A stretch of 64,000 nucleotides of DNA from Candidatus Saccharimonadota bacterium (GCA_905372305.1 CAJPOP010000001.1:372001-436000), one strand, 5' to 3'; positions 39,761-49,491 are shown, counted from the first letter of the stretch. Made by a program: numbers and translations. The notes: generated by a model not told the origin, from the letters alone.

Positions 39761-40678
39761 ATGGAAAAAACAATCGAACTTCTTATCATTATCATGCTGC
39801 TGTCTATCATGGCGGAGATATATCTGCTGGTTAAGCCGCGGCGGCACGCAGATAGCGGTACGCAGCTGCCAATTTTGGTCGACACTTCAGTATTGATGGA
39901 CGGCCGGGTGGTTGATCTAGCAAAGACCGGGTTCCTATTGGGGCAGATTATCGTGCCGCGCAGTGTGCTGATAGAATTGCAACTACTGGCTGACGGTGCT
40001 GATCACGCCAAGCGCGAGCGCGCCCGCTTTGGTATGGACGCCATGAAGGAACTAAAAGATGTGTTGGGTGGCTCGTTTACGTTACTTGATGACGCAACGC
40101 GCATTCCTGAGGGCGTTGATAACCGCCTGTTGCAACTCGCCAAGGAAATGAATGCTGCTATTTTGACGCTGGACTACAACCTGAACAAGGTGGCGCAAGT
40201 CGAAGGCATTCAGATCCTCAATATTAATGAATTAGCCAAGAGTTTGCGCATGAGCTATTTGCCTGGTGATGAATTGACGTTGGAATTGACGCAAAAAGGC
40301 CAAGATTCTCATCAAGCAGTCGGCTACTTACATGATGGCACTATGGTAGTAGTTGAGCAGGCTAAAAAATTTATCGGCCAGGAAAAAAGAGTGGAGATTA
40401 TTCGCAGTCTGCAAACTGATGCTGGCAAGATGATGTTTGCCAAGCTTGTTGTCGAGCCGAAAACTGCTTCGCGCACGAAGGCAAGTAATAATTCGTATTC
40501 GGCGGTTTCTTCAGCCGCAGCGGCGAAATCGCGTTCAACTGGTCGCCGTCCGCAGCAATCGCAGCCGCGCAAAACTACGAAAGCAAACTCAAGTACTGTA
40601 AAAAAACGTTCATCTGCCAAAAGTAAGACTCCAGCCCAGCATGAGGCCGATTTGGTTGATTTGGCGAATAGTCAATAA
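39761..40678 (+). CDS. PIN-TRAM domain protein, YacL-like
   Basis: A 305-residue protein. A short N-terminal membrane segment (5-24) is followed by a PIN nuclease domain (about 37-155: LVDTSVLMDGRV, LIELQLLAD, ILTLDYNLN with conserved Asp residues) and a TRAM RNA-binding domain (about 170-225). The last 75 residues are a Ser/Lys/Arg/Thr-rich tail not found in Bacillus YacL. Ribonuclease activity is inferred. AAAGGAAAT precedes the start. Confidence 0.88.
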   Translation: MEKTIELLIIIMLLSIMAEIYLLVKPRRHADSGTQLPILVDTSVLMDGRVVDLAKTGFLLGQIIVPRSVLIELQLLADGADHAKRERARFGMDAMKELKDVLGGSFTLLDDATRIPEGVDNRLLQLAKEMNAAILTLDYNLNKVAQVEGIQILNINELAKSLRMSYLPGDELTLELTQKGQDSHQAVGYLHDGTMVVVEQAKKFIGQEKRVEIIRSLQTDAGKMMFAKLVVEPKTASRTKASNNSYSAVSSAAAAKSRSTGRRPQQSQPRKTTKANSSTVKKRSSAKSKTPAQHEADLVDLANSQ

Positions 40679-40696
40679 ATAGCAGTAGGTATAGAG

Positions 40697-40735
40697 AAAA
40701 CCTGGTTTGGAATTAAATCATAAACCAGGTTTTTA
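40697..40735. terminator. Bidirectional terminator between PIN/TRAM and PBP genes
   Basis: AAAACCTGGTTT (40697-40708) and AAACCAGGTTTT (40722-40733) form a strong hairpin with T-runs on both strands. It serves two converging genes. Confidence 0.85.
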
Positions 40736-40803
40736 ATTTTCAGTATTCCTGTCGCGGTTAGGACAAAAGGTAAAAAAGCGCCTAGTTTATATCTCGAATG
40801 CTT

Positions 40804-43494
40804 TTAATCATCGCCCGAGCTTGATCCTGACGACGACTGGAAGTTGCTGCTGGATGTGGCAGTATAATATGCCGAATCTCTAACGGTTACCGTTACGCTG
40901 TGGCTGCCAGCGCTATCAATAGTTACTGTCTCGCTTTGTGTGCCGCCGGAACTAATACTGGCGTTTTTAATCGTTTTCCCGTCAACGGCTATTTCGATCG
41001 ATGCCAGGCTGTGGGTTCCGGATGATACGTTAGCGCTGATAGTATATTTGTTACCACTATTACTTACGGAAATTGAGCTGATTTGCGGTTTAGTGTCGCT
41101 GCATTTGTGGAAATCATCTTCAGCATTGGCGTCGTATCCTGCCGGAACCGAGAATGACTCTTTTTTAGTAAGAGGGTCGGTAGTTCGAACGACGTCGATC
41201 TCCTCTTTTGCGCCGTCTGGCGTACAGTTAGTCGCTTTCTTCTTTGACACTTTATCAAATGTCATTTTTTGCGATGAGTTATTGTGTTTCTTATTCCACC
41301 ATGACGGATATAATTCGCTGCCGACTTGCTGGATACCGTTTGGACGTTCATACCATTGACCAGGTTTCCATCTGCCATCTTTGGCGTAAACTTCGGTATG
41401 GGCGAATGACATAACACTCCTGACTACCGGCATGGCATAGTTTGATGCTGAAGTGCCGATGACGCTAGTGTCGGAGTTGCCGAGCCATATACCCATGACC
41501 AGTGCCGGACTGTAGTTGACAATCCACAAGTCCTTTGGTTGCGATCCTTTGTCGGATGTACCAGTTTTGGCGGATGTTCTTACGCCAGGAACGCCCATGT
41601 AACCATGCAGGCCAACTGTTCTATCTGACAGGATGTCATTAACTATGTATGCTGATTGGGCATCTACGGCTCGCTTGCTGCTATCTTTCCACTTTTTAAG
41701 AGTCTCGCCCTGATTGTTTTTTACCTCTATAATACTGGAACTATCTTTTTGTACGCCCAGGCGTGCTAATGTACCGTAGCCGTTGACTAGCTCGGTTTGC
41801 TTCGTGCCGCAGGCGCCGATCGCTGCACCTAGTCCATAACCGCCCGCGTTTTCTTCTTGGCGGCAATAGTTGGTGTCGCCCATTCGGCGGATACCTTCAA
41901 CAACAGGCTGGGCTGAACCATTGCCGACAACGTAAGCTGCCTTAATCGCCGGGATATTTCTGGAATACGATAAAGCTTTGCGGATAGTAATACCGCCCAT
42001 AAACTTATTATCCCAGTTTCTTAATTGTGCGCCATACAATTTGTCAATATTTTCATCGCTTAAGACTGAGCCGCTGCCAAATGTTGGCTGGTTACCGCCG
42101 TGAACATCAAATAACTGCGCAAACACTAGCGACTTTATGGTTGATCCAGGCTGGATATACGACGCTGCTGCATTGTCCTGACCAAATCCGCCGTAGTTGA
42201 AATCGCGGCTGCCAACCAATGCTACAATCTGGCCAGTTTGCACATCTTCAATTGTCGCAGCGCCGTTACTGATCCTTACCGAATCCGGCCGCCCTGTTGC
42301 AAAGAAATTTTTCATGTCGGTTTCAAGCTTCTCTTGGATACGCCAATCCAGCGTTGTTTTCACTGTCAGGCCGCCGCGGCCCACAACTGCCTCGCCGAGT
42401 TCTTTGCTGAGCCGATTTCTGACCATTAGTATGAAATGCGGCGCCTTAATACCTTCTAGCTGCTCGGTTTGCGGTTTGATTGTGCTGATAATGTCAATGG
42501 CTTTGGCTTCTTTGGCTTCGTTGCTTGAAATAAACCCTTGTTCGGCCATATAGTCTAGGACAGTGTGCTGGCGAGCGATAAGCGCTTTATTTCCGGCTGT
42601 GTTGTATGGATTGTAAAAAGGCGGATTTTGCGGGATACTAGCGATCAAAGCCGCCTCTGCTAGCGTCAAATCCTTAGCTTTTTTACCAAAGTATGTCTGG
42701 GCTGCCGATTCAGCGCCGTTTCTGCGTCCGCCATACGGCGACTCGTTAAGATAAAGCGACAAAATCTGATCTTTATTGTACATCCGCTCAACTTCAACAG
42801 CCAGGATAATCTCTTTAATTTTACGAGGGATACCGCTCAAGCCGCGTTTATTCGCTTCTTCTGGCGGGAAAAATACCTGCTTAACTAGCTGCTGCGTCAA
42901 TGTCGAGCCGCCTTGCACCTGCCGGCCGGATGCTGTGCTGAACGTGGCGCGCATCAATCCAGAGATGCTGATACCGTGGTGTTTGTAAAAATCTCTATCC
43001 TCAATCGCTACCGTTGCTTTTTTAAGATAATCGCTAATCTGATTTGATTCAACTACCAGATGATAATTACCGGTTCCTTTATCTTCCCATAACAACACGT
43101 TATTACGGTCGTAATATTTAGTGACTGTAGTTTGGACGCGCTTGGCAAGTTCGCCCGGCCGAATTCTGTCCAAGTCCTTGCGGAAGTAGGCGAACAAGCC
43201 GCCAATTAGCAAGAGTGCTGCCAGTACGCTAACGCCGAGGATTTTCAACGCCATCAACGCGCCGCGCTTAGAAAACCAATACTTAGCGACTCGTTTCGGA
43301 TGAAGCCGGTAAAAAAATCTCTTGACGGGGTGTTTTGGCAGCGTCGCTAAATACTCAGCGCGCTCGCGGGATTTTTTATCTTTTTTTGTCCGGCGTTTTT
43401 GCGCCAAATTAGCATATACATTCATCCGCTTTGCCGGAGATTTCTTATTATCCGAGCCGTGTCCAGCGGCGCTAGTCGTTGTTTTCCTCTTCAC
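40804..43494 (-). CDS. Penicillin-binding protein 1A, bifunctional transglycosylase/transpeptidase
   Basis: An 896-residue class A PBP that polymerises and cross-links peptidoglycan. A basic cytoplasmic tail (1-75), one membrane anchor (78-103), GT51 domain (catalytic Glu in AIEDRDFYKHHG, and GGSTLTQQLVKQ), transpeptidase domain with SxxK in PGSTIKSL (about 448), S-x-N in YSRNIP and K-T-G in SAKTGTSD. The last 100 residues are an immunoglobulin-like/Ser-rich extension. Start is GTG at 43494; TATAAT lies six bases upstream and a TTGAAG 16 bases before that. Confidence 0.95.
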   Translation of the reverse strand: MKRKTTTSAAGHGSDNKKSPAKRMNVYANLAQKRRTKKDKKSRERAEYLATLPKHPVKRFFYRLHPKRVAKYWFSKRGALMALKILGVSVLAALLLIGGLFAYFRKDLDRIRPGELAKRVQTTVTKYYDRNNVLLWEDKGTGNYHLVVESNQISDYLKKATVAIEDRDFYKHHGISISGLMRATFSTASGRQVQGGSTLTQQLVKQVFFPPEEANKRGLSGIPRKIKEIILAVEVERMYNKDQILSLYLNESPYGGRRNGAESAAQTYFGKKAKDLTLAEAALIASIPQNPPFYNPYNTAGNKALIARQHTVLDYMAEQGFISSNEAKEAKAIDIISTIKPQTEQLEGIKAPHFILMVRNRLSKELGEAVVGRGGLTVKTTLDWRIQEKLETDMKNFFATGRPDSVRISNGAATIEDVQTGQIVALVGSRDFNYGGFGQDNAAASYIQPGSTIKSLVFAQLFDVHGGNQPTFGSGSVLSDENIDKLYGAQLRNWDNKFMGGITIRKALSYSRNIPAIKAAYVVGNGSAQPVVEGIRRMGDTNYCRQEENAGGYGLGAAIGACGTKQTELVNGYGTLARLGVQKDSSSIIEVKNNQGETLKKWKDSSKRAVDAQSAYIVNDILSDRTVGLHGYMGVPGVRTSAKTGTSDKGSQPKDLWIVNYSPALVMGIWLGNSDTSVIGTSASNYAMPVVRSVMSFAHTEVYAKDGRWKPGQWYERPNGIQQVGSELYPSWWNKKHNNSSQKMTFDKVSKKKATNCTPDGAKEEIDVVRTTDPLTKKESFSVPAGYDANAEDDFHKCSDTKPQISSISVSNSGNKYTISANVSSGTHSLASIEIAVDGKTIKNASISSGGTQSETVTIDSAGSHSVTVTVRDSAYYTATSSSNFQSSSGSSSGDD

Positions 43495-43567
43495 AATCCT
43501 ATTATATCACGCCTATGTTTCGCTTCAATCATAAAATTGCTATACTAATCATTAGAAAAGGAGTGAT

Positions 43568-44791
43568 ATGAAGTTATCAGAGGAATTACAGTGGCGCGGA
43601 TTTGTCAATCAAATGACATTCGACGATATTAGCAAAGTTGATACGCCGCGCAAATTCTATTTTGGCGTTGACCCAAGCGCTGATAGTATGCAGATTGGTA
43701 ATTTAGCAGCAGCAATGATGGTGCGGCTATTTATGGAATATGGCCACGAAGCTTATCTGCTGGTAGGCGGGGCGACTGGCATGATTGGCGACCCGGATGG
43801 CAGGAAAGACGAGCGTGAAATTCGCAATGCTGATACGGTAGCGCATAATGTGGAATGTATTTCGGCGCAGTACAGGCGCGTTTTTGAGGGGCGTGATTTT
43901 CATCTGGTTAATAATGCTGATTGGTTCCGTAATATAAACTACATTGATTTCTTATATAAAGTTGGTAAATATATGTCAATGACGCAGCTGCTTGATCGCG
44001 AGTTTGTCCAAGCGCGCATCGGCGAGGGCGGCAGCGGTATCAGCTATGCTGAATTTAGCTACTCATTAATACAGGGCTATGACTTTTTACACCTATTCCG
44101 AGAGCACGGTGTTACGCTGCAGGTGTGTGGTGCTGATCAGTGGGGAAACTCGACGACTGGCGTTAGTCTTATCCGCAAACTAGAGGGCAGTGAAGCGCAC
44201 GTTTACTCGGTGCCGCTGGTTATCAACAAAGCAACTGGCCGTAAGTTTGGCAAGTCTGAGGGCGGTGCAATTTGGCTTGACGAAAATAAAACCAGCGTTT
44301 ACAAATTCTATCAATTCTGGCTGAACGTTGATGATGATGGTGTGATTGACTATATGAAGATGTACACTACGCTGGATCGCGAATCGATTGAAGCTATTGC
44401 TGAAAACCATGCGGTTAATCCAGGCGCCCGCTCAGCCCAAAAAGTCTTGGCGCGTGAAGTCACCGACATCGTCCATGGCGTCAATCGACGCGAATCAGTG
44501 GAGCGGGTGACGGAGGTGTTGTTTGGCGGCGGTGATTTCTGGCAATTGTCGGACGACGATCTGGATGCTTTGGCTAAAGAAATTCCGCGCGTTGATGTCG
44601 GCGTCGGCGTGATTGAAGCGTTGGTGGTTTCTGGTGCGGTCAGCTCCAACGGCGAGGCAAAACGCCTGCTAAAATCTGGCGCCATCAGTCTCAACGGCGA
44701 AAAACTGACCGAAGACCAAGCCGTGAACACCGCATCGCTGCTGAAAAAGGGTAAAAATACATTTGTGCTAATCATGGAGGGAGACGAATAA
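43568..44791 (+). CDS. tyrS: Tyrosine-tRNA ligase
   Basis: A 407-residue class I synthetase of the TyrRS bacterial type. The HIGH-like region FGVDPSADSMQIGN, substrate-binding YAEFSYSLIQGYDF and CGADQWGN, the KMSKS-like KFGKSEGG and a C-terminal S4 RNA-binding domain (about 340-405) are visible. AAAGGAG precedes ATG. TATACT near 43542 gives a promoter divergent from the PBP gene. Its stop overlaps the next ATG as TAATG. Confidence 0.97.
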   Translation: MKLSEELQWRGFVNQMTFDDISKVDTPRKFYFGVDPSADSMQIGNLAAAMMVRLFMEYGHEAYLLVGGATGMIGDPDGRKDEREIRNADTVAHNVECISAQYRRVFEGRDFHLVNNADWFRNINYIDFLYKVGKYMSMTQLLDREFVQARIGEGGSGISYAEFSYSLIQGYDFLHLFREHGVTLQVCGADQWGNSTTGVSLIRKLEGSEAHVYSVPLVINKATGRKFGKSEGGAIWLDENKTSVYKFYQFWLNVDDDGVIDYMKMYTTLDRESIEAIAENHAVNPGARSAQKVLAREVTDIVHGVNRRESVERVTEVLFGGGDFWQLSDDDLDALAKEIPRVDVGVGVIEALVVSGAVSSNGEAKRLLKSGAISLNGEKLTEDQAVNTASLLKKGKNTFVLIMEGDE

Positions 44792-45546
44792 TGAAGAAAA
44801 TTATCGGGTTTGATCTGGACGACACTTTAGCTATTACCAAGTCGCCAATTAGCGATCGCATGGCTGGTATTCTCAGCCGGTTGCTTGAAAATTATGATGT
44901 CTGCGTCATTACGGGCGGCACATTCCAGCAGATTAAAAAGCAGGTGATTGATCGGCTTAATGTCCAGCCTGAATTGCTCCAAAGATTTCATGCGATGCCG
45001 ACTTGCGGCACTAGGTATTATCGATTTGATGCTGCTGATAATGAATGGAATATTCAATATGCGAACGATTTATCTGATGAACAAAAAACTCAGATAACTA
45101 CGGCGCTGGAAGAGGTTGCCAGGGAGATGGGCATTTGGTGTGATAATCCTGCGGGCGAAATTATTGAGGATCGCCACAGCCAGATTACTATGTCGGCACT
45201 GGGTCAGCAGGCAACGCCAGAGGATAAGTATGCCTGGGCGGAAAAGTATAAAGATATTCGCCCGGTGTATCGCGATAAAGTGGCAGAGAAGTTGCCTGGT
45301 CTTGAGGTGAGGATTGGCGGTACGACCAGCACTGATATTACGCTGCCAGGAATTGATAAGGCGTATGGCATTGGTAAGCTGCTTGAGCTGAACGGCTGGT
45401 CGAAGGATGAGGCGCTGTTCTTTGGCGACAAATTACAAGAAGGCGGCAATGATTTTCCGGTCAAACAAATGGGCGTCGATTCTATCGAGGTGCGAGGCTG
45501 GGAAGATACCGCCTACGCGCTGGAAGGTATTAACGCTGTTTCGTAA
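44791..45546 (+). CDS. HAD-IIB hydrolase, phosphomannomutase/sucrose-phosphatase-like
   Basis: A 251-residue hydrolase. Motif I IGFDLDDTLA, motif II CVITGGTF, then a C2-type cap and motif IV LFFGDKLQEGGNDFPV. The layout fits eukaryotic-type phosphomannomutase and related sugar phosphatases. Translationally coupled to tyrS (TAATG), although the functions appear unrelated. Substrate not determinable. Confidence 0.78.
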   Translation: MKKIIGFDLDDTLAITKSPISDRMAGILSRLLENYDVCVITGGTFQQIKKQVIDRLNVQPELLQRFHAMPTCGTRYYRFDAADNEWNIQYANDLSDEQKTQITTALEEVAREMGIWCDNPAGEIIEDRHSQITMSALGQQATPEDKYAWAEKYKDIRPVYRDKVAEKLPGLEVRIGGTTSTDITLPGIDKAYGIGKLLELNGWSKDEALFFGDKLQEGGNDFPVKQMGVDSIEVRGWEDTAYALEGINAVS

Positions 45547-45549
45547 AAA

Positions 45550-47139
45550 CTAGCTTCCAACTATCAATATTACTCCGCAATAACCAGGAATCGTCATTTG
45601 TCTGTCTTTTCCTAGGAGTAGATATTGCGGATGAGTAGAGGCGAGGATTCTGCCGTTTTCTGGGATGGAAAAACTTTGCGGTGCGTCAGCGAAATTGATA
45701 AAAATATAAGCGCGTTCTCTGCCTAGCTCGCGTTTAATACCCAGAATAAACCCATTGCCAGTGTCGTTTACGGTGTCCAGTGTACCGTTTTTAATAATTG
45801 GGAATTCTTGGCGTAATCGTAGTAAAGCTCTGTGTAAATTTAGCATTGACATGGGCGAGCTTTTCTCGCTGTTAACATTAACAAATGTTCGGTTTTTATT
45901 CACTGGTAACCACGGTTTTACTTCTGAGAATCCAGCGAACCGCGTGTCATCCCATTGCATCGGCGTACGCTCCAGGTCGCGGCTGTCGATGACGGAATTG
46001 GCGGGACTGAAATTGTCCTGAATATCCTCAGTAGTCAATTCGCCATTGGTCATGCCAATCTCATCACCATAGTACATCACGCTAATGCCCGGCGTGAGTA
46101 GATTAAGAAAATGCAAGGCCCGCGCTCGCTCTGTCCCGAGCCGCGAGGCAACGCGCGGCTGATCGTGATTGCCAACGCAAAAAAACGGCCTGGCTGAATC
46201 TGCCGCCTGCAGATAATTCTCAATCTTCTGCCCAGTATGTTCCGCGTGCCACTCGTCCTGGCGATATTCCATGAAAAATGCCGACGCCTTTGGATGGGCG
46301 GTCAGCACTTGGTGGTACTGCTGGTAAATATCACCCAACCTCTCGTCCGGATAGAATTCAAACACCATCTGCTTGTCATCATATTCATCACAAACTGATG
46401 CCAGCTCACGCAAATATTCTTGAAAATGCGGCCCCATTTTACAGTGGTCGTGAATGAACGCGCCGTAGGCTTCAGGATCGCCGTTGAAATCAGGATTTGG
46501 TGAATCGTCACCAAATTCCGGATCTTTAGAAATGCCCCAAATCGCGTCAACCCGCATACCGTCTACGCCCATATCAAACCAAAATCGCATCACGTTTTTC
46601 ATTTCATCGCGAACCGCCGGATTGTCCCAATTCAAATCTGGCTGTGTTTTCAGGAACGAATGGAGATAAAATTGATTGGTCTGCTCATCAAACTCCCATG
46701 AACTGCCGCCTGACAGACTGCGCCAATTGTTAGGCTCCTTGCCATCCTGTCCGTCGCGCCAGACGTAATAATCACGCTTGGGATTATTACGCGACGACCG
46801 AGCCTCCTGAAACCACGGATGCTGATCGGACGTATGGCAGGGAACGAGGTCGATCATGACTTTGATGTCGAGACTGTGGGCTTTTTCTAGTAATTTTTGA
46901 AAATCCTCCAGATCTCCAAATGTCGGATCGATTTTCCGATAGTCAGCGATATCGTAGCCAAAATCAGTCAGCGGCGAGAGGAAAAACGGCGAAATCCAAA
47001 TCGCGTCAACGCCCAGCCACGCCAAATAGTCCAGCTTTTCGGTAATGCCATTCAAATCGCCAATTCCATCGCCATTGGTATCCCGGAAGCTGCGCGGATA
47101 AATCTGATACAGAGAAGCGACATCTTGCCAAGTTTTCAT
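45550..47139 (-). CDS. Alpha-glucosidase/oligo-glucosidase, GH13
   Basis: A 529-residue (beta/alpha)8 glycosidase. IYPRSFRDTNGDGIGDLNGI, GVDAIWISPFF, the nucleophile in GMRVDAI, the acid/base Glu in MVFEFYPDER and the third acid in VGNHDQPR are all present. It hydrolyses alpha-1,4 or alpha-1,6 glucosidic bonds in small malto-oligosaccharides, and no signal peptide is seen. It may supply glucose units together with the GH57/GT4 genes at 58-61 kb. TATACT is six bases before its ATG. Confidence 0.92.
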   Translation of the reverse strand: MKTWQDVASLYQIYPRSFRDTNGDGIGDLNGITEKLDYLAWLGVDAIWISPFFLSPLTDFGYDIADYRKIDPTFGDLEDFQKLLEKAHSLDIKVMIDLVPCHTSDQHPWFQEARSSRNNPKRDYYVWRDGQDGKEPNNWRSLSGGSSWEFDEQTNQFYLHSFLKTQPDLNWDNPAVRDEMKNVMRFWFDMGVDGMRVDAIWGISKDPEFGDDSPNPDFNGDPEAYGAFIHDHCKMGPHFQEYLRELASVCDEYDDKQMVFEFYPDERLGDIYQQYHQVLTAHPKASAFFMEYRQDEWHAEHTGQKIENYLQAADSARPFFCVGNHDQPRVASRLGTERARALHFLNLLTPGISVMYYGDEIGMTNGELTTEDIQDNFSPANSVIDSRDLERTPMQWDDTRFAGFSEVKPWLPVNKNRTFVNVNSEKSSPMSMLNLHRALLRLRQEFPIIKNGTLDTVNDTGNGFILGIKRELGRERAYIFINFADAPQSFSIPENGRILASTHPQYLLLGKDRQMTIPGYCGVILIVGS

Positions 47140-47200
47140 GGTTTAAGTATAAGCGAGATGAGAACAAAATTCCAGTTTTTAGATGGTGATATGAAGATTA

Positions 47201-47238
47201 TTGACATTCCTACTTTACTTTGGTAAACTGAAAATATG
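47201..47238 (+). promoter_or_regulatory. Leaderless-type promoter of the TrpR-like gene
   Basis: TTGACA (47201-47206), 17 bases, TAAACT (47224-47229), six bases, ATG (47236). Confidence 0.6.
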
Positions 47239-47553
47239 AATGGCAAGAACGATATTTGGAAAGATGAACAGTCGCGTCAGCTGGCGGATGTTCTTGCTAG
47301 TATAAGTGACCCTAATGAAATGCGAGCGTTTCTTCGCGATGTCATGACTCAGAAGGAGATTGTCGAAGTTGGCGCGCGCCTACAAGCTGCCAAAATGTTA
47401 TCAAAAGGCGAAAAATACACCGACATCATTGCAGCGACGAAGCTCAGTAGCCGTACGGTTGCTCGGATTAGCGACTGGATGCAAAACGGTACTGGCGGCT
47501 ATAAAAACGTCTTCAAGCATCATTCGCACGTTTGGCCAGCTCGCGCTGAGTAG
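47236..47553 (+). CDS. TrpR-like regulator, YerC/YecD family
   Basis: A 105-residue helical DNA-binding protein. The core FLRDVMTQKEIVEVGARLQAAKML and the helix-turn-helix KYTDIIAATKLSSRTVARIS are typical of the YerC/YecD branch of the Trp repressor superfamily. No tryptophan biosynthesis genes are nearby, so the regulon is unknown. Very close to the family's 95-105 residue length. Confidence 0.88.
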   Translation: MNGKNDIWKDEQSRQLADVLASISDPNEMRAFLRDVMTQKEIVEVGARLQAAKMLSKGEKYTDIIAATKLSSRTVARISDWMQNGTGGYKNVFKHHSHVWPARAE

Positions 47554-47572
47554 TTTGCGAATAAATCCAAAC

Positions 47573-47606
47573 AAATGCCGGCGCGACGCTGGCGTTTTGA
47601 TTTTTT
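47573..47606 (+). terminator. Terminator after the TrpR-like gene
   Basis: AAATGCCGGCG (47573-47583) pairs with CGCTGGCGTTTT (47587-47598), with two wobble pairs, then a T-run. Confidence 0.75.
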
Positions 47607-47639
47607 GACAGTTAATTTAGTTAATTTTTGGAGATATTT

Positions 47640-48305
47640 ATGGGTGAAATAAGAACAGTGAGGTTCGCTGCGCCAGATGAGGCTAGGGAGAAATATGACG
47701 CGATTATTCCCGCGTATCAAGCGGCGTTCGCGGCAGAGCCTTGGTATGAGGTAAGTAAATGCGGCGGCTGCTCGTCAGGTTATTCTCGTCAAAATCCTGG
47801 TGATATATGTCAAGCTTGCGGCAGCACGACTGGAGACGAAGCATATACAGAGCAGGAATTGACCGAGAGATTTGATACTATCGGCGAGACGCACCCAGTG
47901 TGTTGGTATATCGAGGAGACGCCAGCGGGATTAGCGTTGGCAGCGGTTGCTTGGACGGCTGATCCAATACAGATTGCGGCGGAAAAATATCCTAGGTCGC
48001 TGGAAATGGCAGCGTGGCTTAAGCGGAAGTATGCGTCAACCGCTGCTCCTAACCCAGAGATATTATGGCTGGACGAAGTTTTTGCTAATCGCCAGATTTC
48101 GAGACGTAACAATCTAGTGAATTTCCGCTCAATGGTATACGGGTTTTCCGATCGCCTAGATCAGACGAAGGTGGCTTATCGGACTATTGCGCCAGCGATG
48201 ACGCGCGCGGCCATGAGGGATTTTGGCGATGATGCGACCATTGATAAAGCCAAATCTGATGTTCCTGATTGGCGGAATTTTGTATCAATTGATCTATCTC
48301 GGTAA
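47640..48305 (+). CDS. Hypothetical protein with N-terminal Cys pairs, possibly GNAT-like
   Basis: A 221-residue protein starting MGEIRTVRFAAPDEAREKYD. Near residues 42-66, KCGGCSSG and CQACGSTTGD give a C-x2-C...C-x2-C set that could bind zinc. The rest, with WYIEETPAGLALAAVAWT and EILWLDEVFANRQISRRNNL, has the feel of a GNAT acetyltransferase (strand then V/F-x-x-x-x-R), but the acetyl-CoA loop is not clear. GGAG lies about eight bases before ATG. Followed closely by the aspartoacylase-like gene. Confidence 0.55.
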   Translation: MGEIRTVRFAAPDEAREKYDAIIPAYQAAFAAEPWYEVSKCGGCSSGYSRQNPGDICQACGSTTGDEAYTEQELTERFDTIGETHPVCWYIEETPAGLALAAVAWTADPIQIAAEKYPRSLEMAAWLKRKYASTAAPNPEILWLDEVFANRQISRRNNLVNFRSMVYGFSDRLDQTKVAYRTIAPAMTRAAMRDFGDDATIDKAKSDVPDWRNFVSIDLSR

Positions 48306-48332
48306 AAAATAATAAATAAGGAGGATAAGAAT

Positions 48333-49058
48333 ATGAAAATATTAGTAATCGGCGGCATGCACGGGAATGAAATGCTGGGCATTGATCTGGTCAAGAGTTT
48401 ACAGGAAAATCCGCTGGAAAATATTGACAGCGTACTGGCGAATGAGGAAGCTATAAAAATAAATAAGCGTTTCGTCGAACAAGACTTGAACCGGTCATTT
48501 CCCGGCGTGAAATCAAGCGGCATATACGAGCAGCAGCGCCCGGTTAAGCTACTGGAAATGTGCAAAGACTATGATATTGTTTTTGACTTTCACAATACGT
48601 TTTGTCCGGATAATGATTGTACGTTTGTCGGGGAGGGTGCAAATGAAGAGTTGCTGGGCGCGTCATGGTTGCTGGGTTTGCCGCGGGTGATTGTGGCTGA
48701 TTATGATTGTATAAATAAGTATGCGCTTAATTGCGTGTCGATAGAAATTAGCGTGCAGAGCAGGTTGAACGATGTGAAAGTCTGGCGCCAGAAGCTGCAA
48801 ATGCTTGCTGAAAAGAAAATTGCTGATTGCCGGGCGGTCTCAGGGGTGGAGAAGTTTCGCTTTGTATATCGGATAACCCTGGAGGATAAAACAAGGTTAA
48901 ACCTTGATCAGGCAAACCTACGAGTATTCCAGCCTATTGATCAGAATTTGGCAGAGAAAATGGGAGTAAAAACTCCGGCCTATCCAATCTTTATCAATGA
49001 CAAATTCACGCCGTATAACTACGGCGGGCTATTGAGTAAGATAAACGATAAAAACTAA
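48333..49058 (+). CDS. Aspartoacylase/succinylglutamate desuccinylase-like M14 hydrolase
   Basis: A 241-residue zinc hydrolase. GGMHGNEMLG (H-x-x-E zinc ligands), EQDLNRSFPG (D-L-N-R-x-F) and VFDFHNTF (third zinc His) define the AstE/AspA branch. It deacylates an N-acyl amino acid or related amide; the exact substrate is unknown. AAGGAGGA precedes ATG, and it probably shares a transcript with the upstream gene. Confidence 0.85.
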   Translation: MKILVIGGMHGNEMLGIDLVKSLQENPLENIDSVLANEEAIKINKRFVEQDLNRSFPGVKSSGIYEQQRPVKLLEMCKDYDIVFDFHNTFCPDNDCTFVGEGANEELLGASWLLGLPRVIVADYDCINKYALNCVSIEISVQSRLNDVKVWRQKLQMLAEKKIADCRAVSGVEKFRFVYRITLEDKTRLNLDQANLRVFQPIDQNLAEKMGVKTPAYPIFINDKFTPYNYGGLLSKINDKN

Positions 49059-49123
49059 AATCACGCGCGGGTAATAACTGGTCGGACAAAAATTGGCAGT
49101 AAACATCAATACAAAAAACAAAT

Positions 49124-49199
49124 TGGTGGCTCCTCCCAGACTTGAACTGGGGACACAAGGCTCTTCAGGCCTCTGCTCTACCAACTGAGCTAAAGAGCC
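49124..49199 (-). tRNA. tRNA-Phe (GAA)
   Basis: Reading the minus strand, acceptor GGCTCTT pairs with AGGAGCC, D-arm GCTC/GAGC, anticodon stem GAGGC/GCCTT with loop CTGAAGA (anticodon GAA), T-arm CCCAG/CTGGG. CCA is encoded. 76 bases. Confidence 0.93.
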
Positions 49200-49323
49200 A
49201 CAAACTTACCTTATGATTGTACTAAAAATCTGGCTGGCTGGCAAGGAAAAAGCTGCGGCGGGTTCATCTAAACCTGAATAACTCTTGCCAGTAGCGCTGA
49301 AAATTGCTAGAATCATAGAGGTT

Positions 49324-49400
49324 GCCGATTTAGCTCAGCTGGTTAGAGCAGCTGTTTTGTAAACAGCAGGTCCTCGGTTCGAGTCCGAGAATCGGCTCCA
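49324..49400 (+). tRNA. tRNA-Thr (TGT)
   Basis: Acceptor GCCGATT/AATCGGC, D-arm GCTC/GAGC, anticodon stem GCTGT/ACAGC with loop TTTGTAA (anticodon TGT), T-arm CTCGG/CCGAG, encoded CCA. 77 bases. Confidence 0.93.
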
Positions 49401-49406
49401 TGATAC

Positions 49407-49491
49407 GCTGGAATCGTGTAGTGGCAATCACAGGAGACTGTAAATCTCCCGCCGTAAGGCTTCGTAGGTTCGAGTCCTACTTCCAGCACCA
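49407..49491 (+). tRNA. tRNA-Tyr (GTA)
   Basis: Acceptor GCTGGAA/TTCCAGC, anticodon stem GGAGA/TCTCC with loop CTGTAAA (anticodon GTA), long class II variable arm, T-arm GTAGG/CCTAC, encoded CCA. 85 bases. Six bases after tRNA-Thr, so cotranscribed. Confidence 0.93.

Noticed and set aside
40804..43494. Plus-strand frames inside the PBP and pepN genes
   Set aside because: Shadows of long conserved minus-strand genes; no ribosome sites or promoters.
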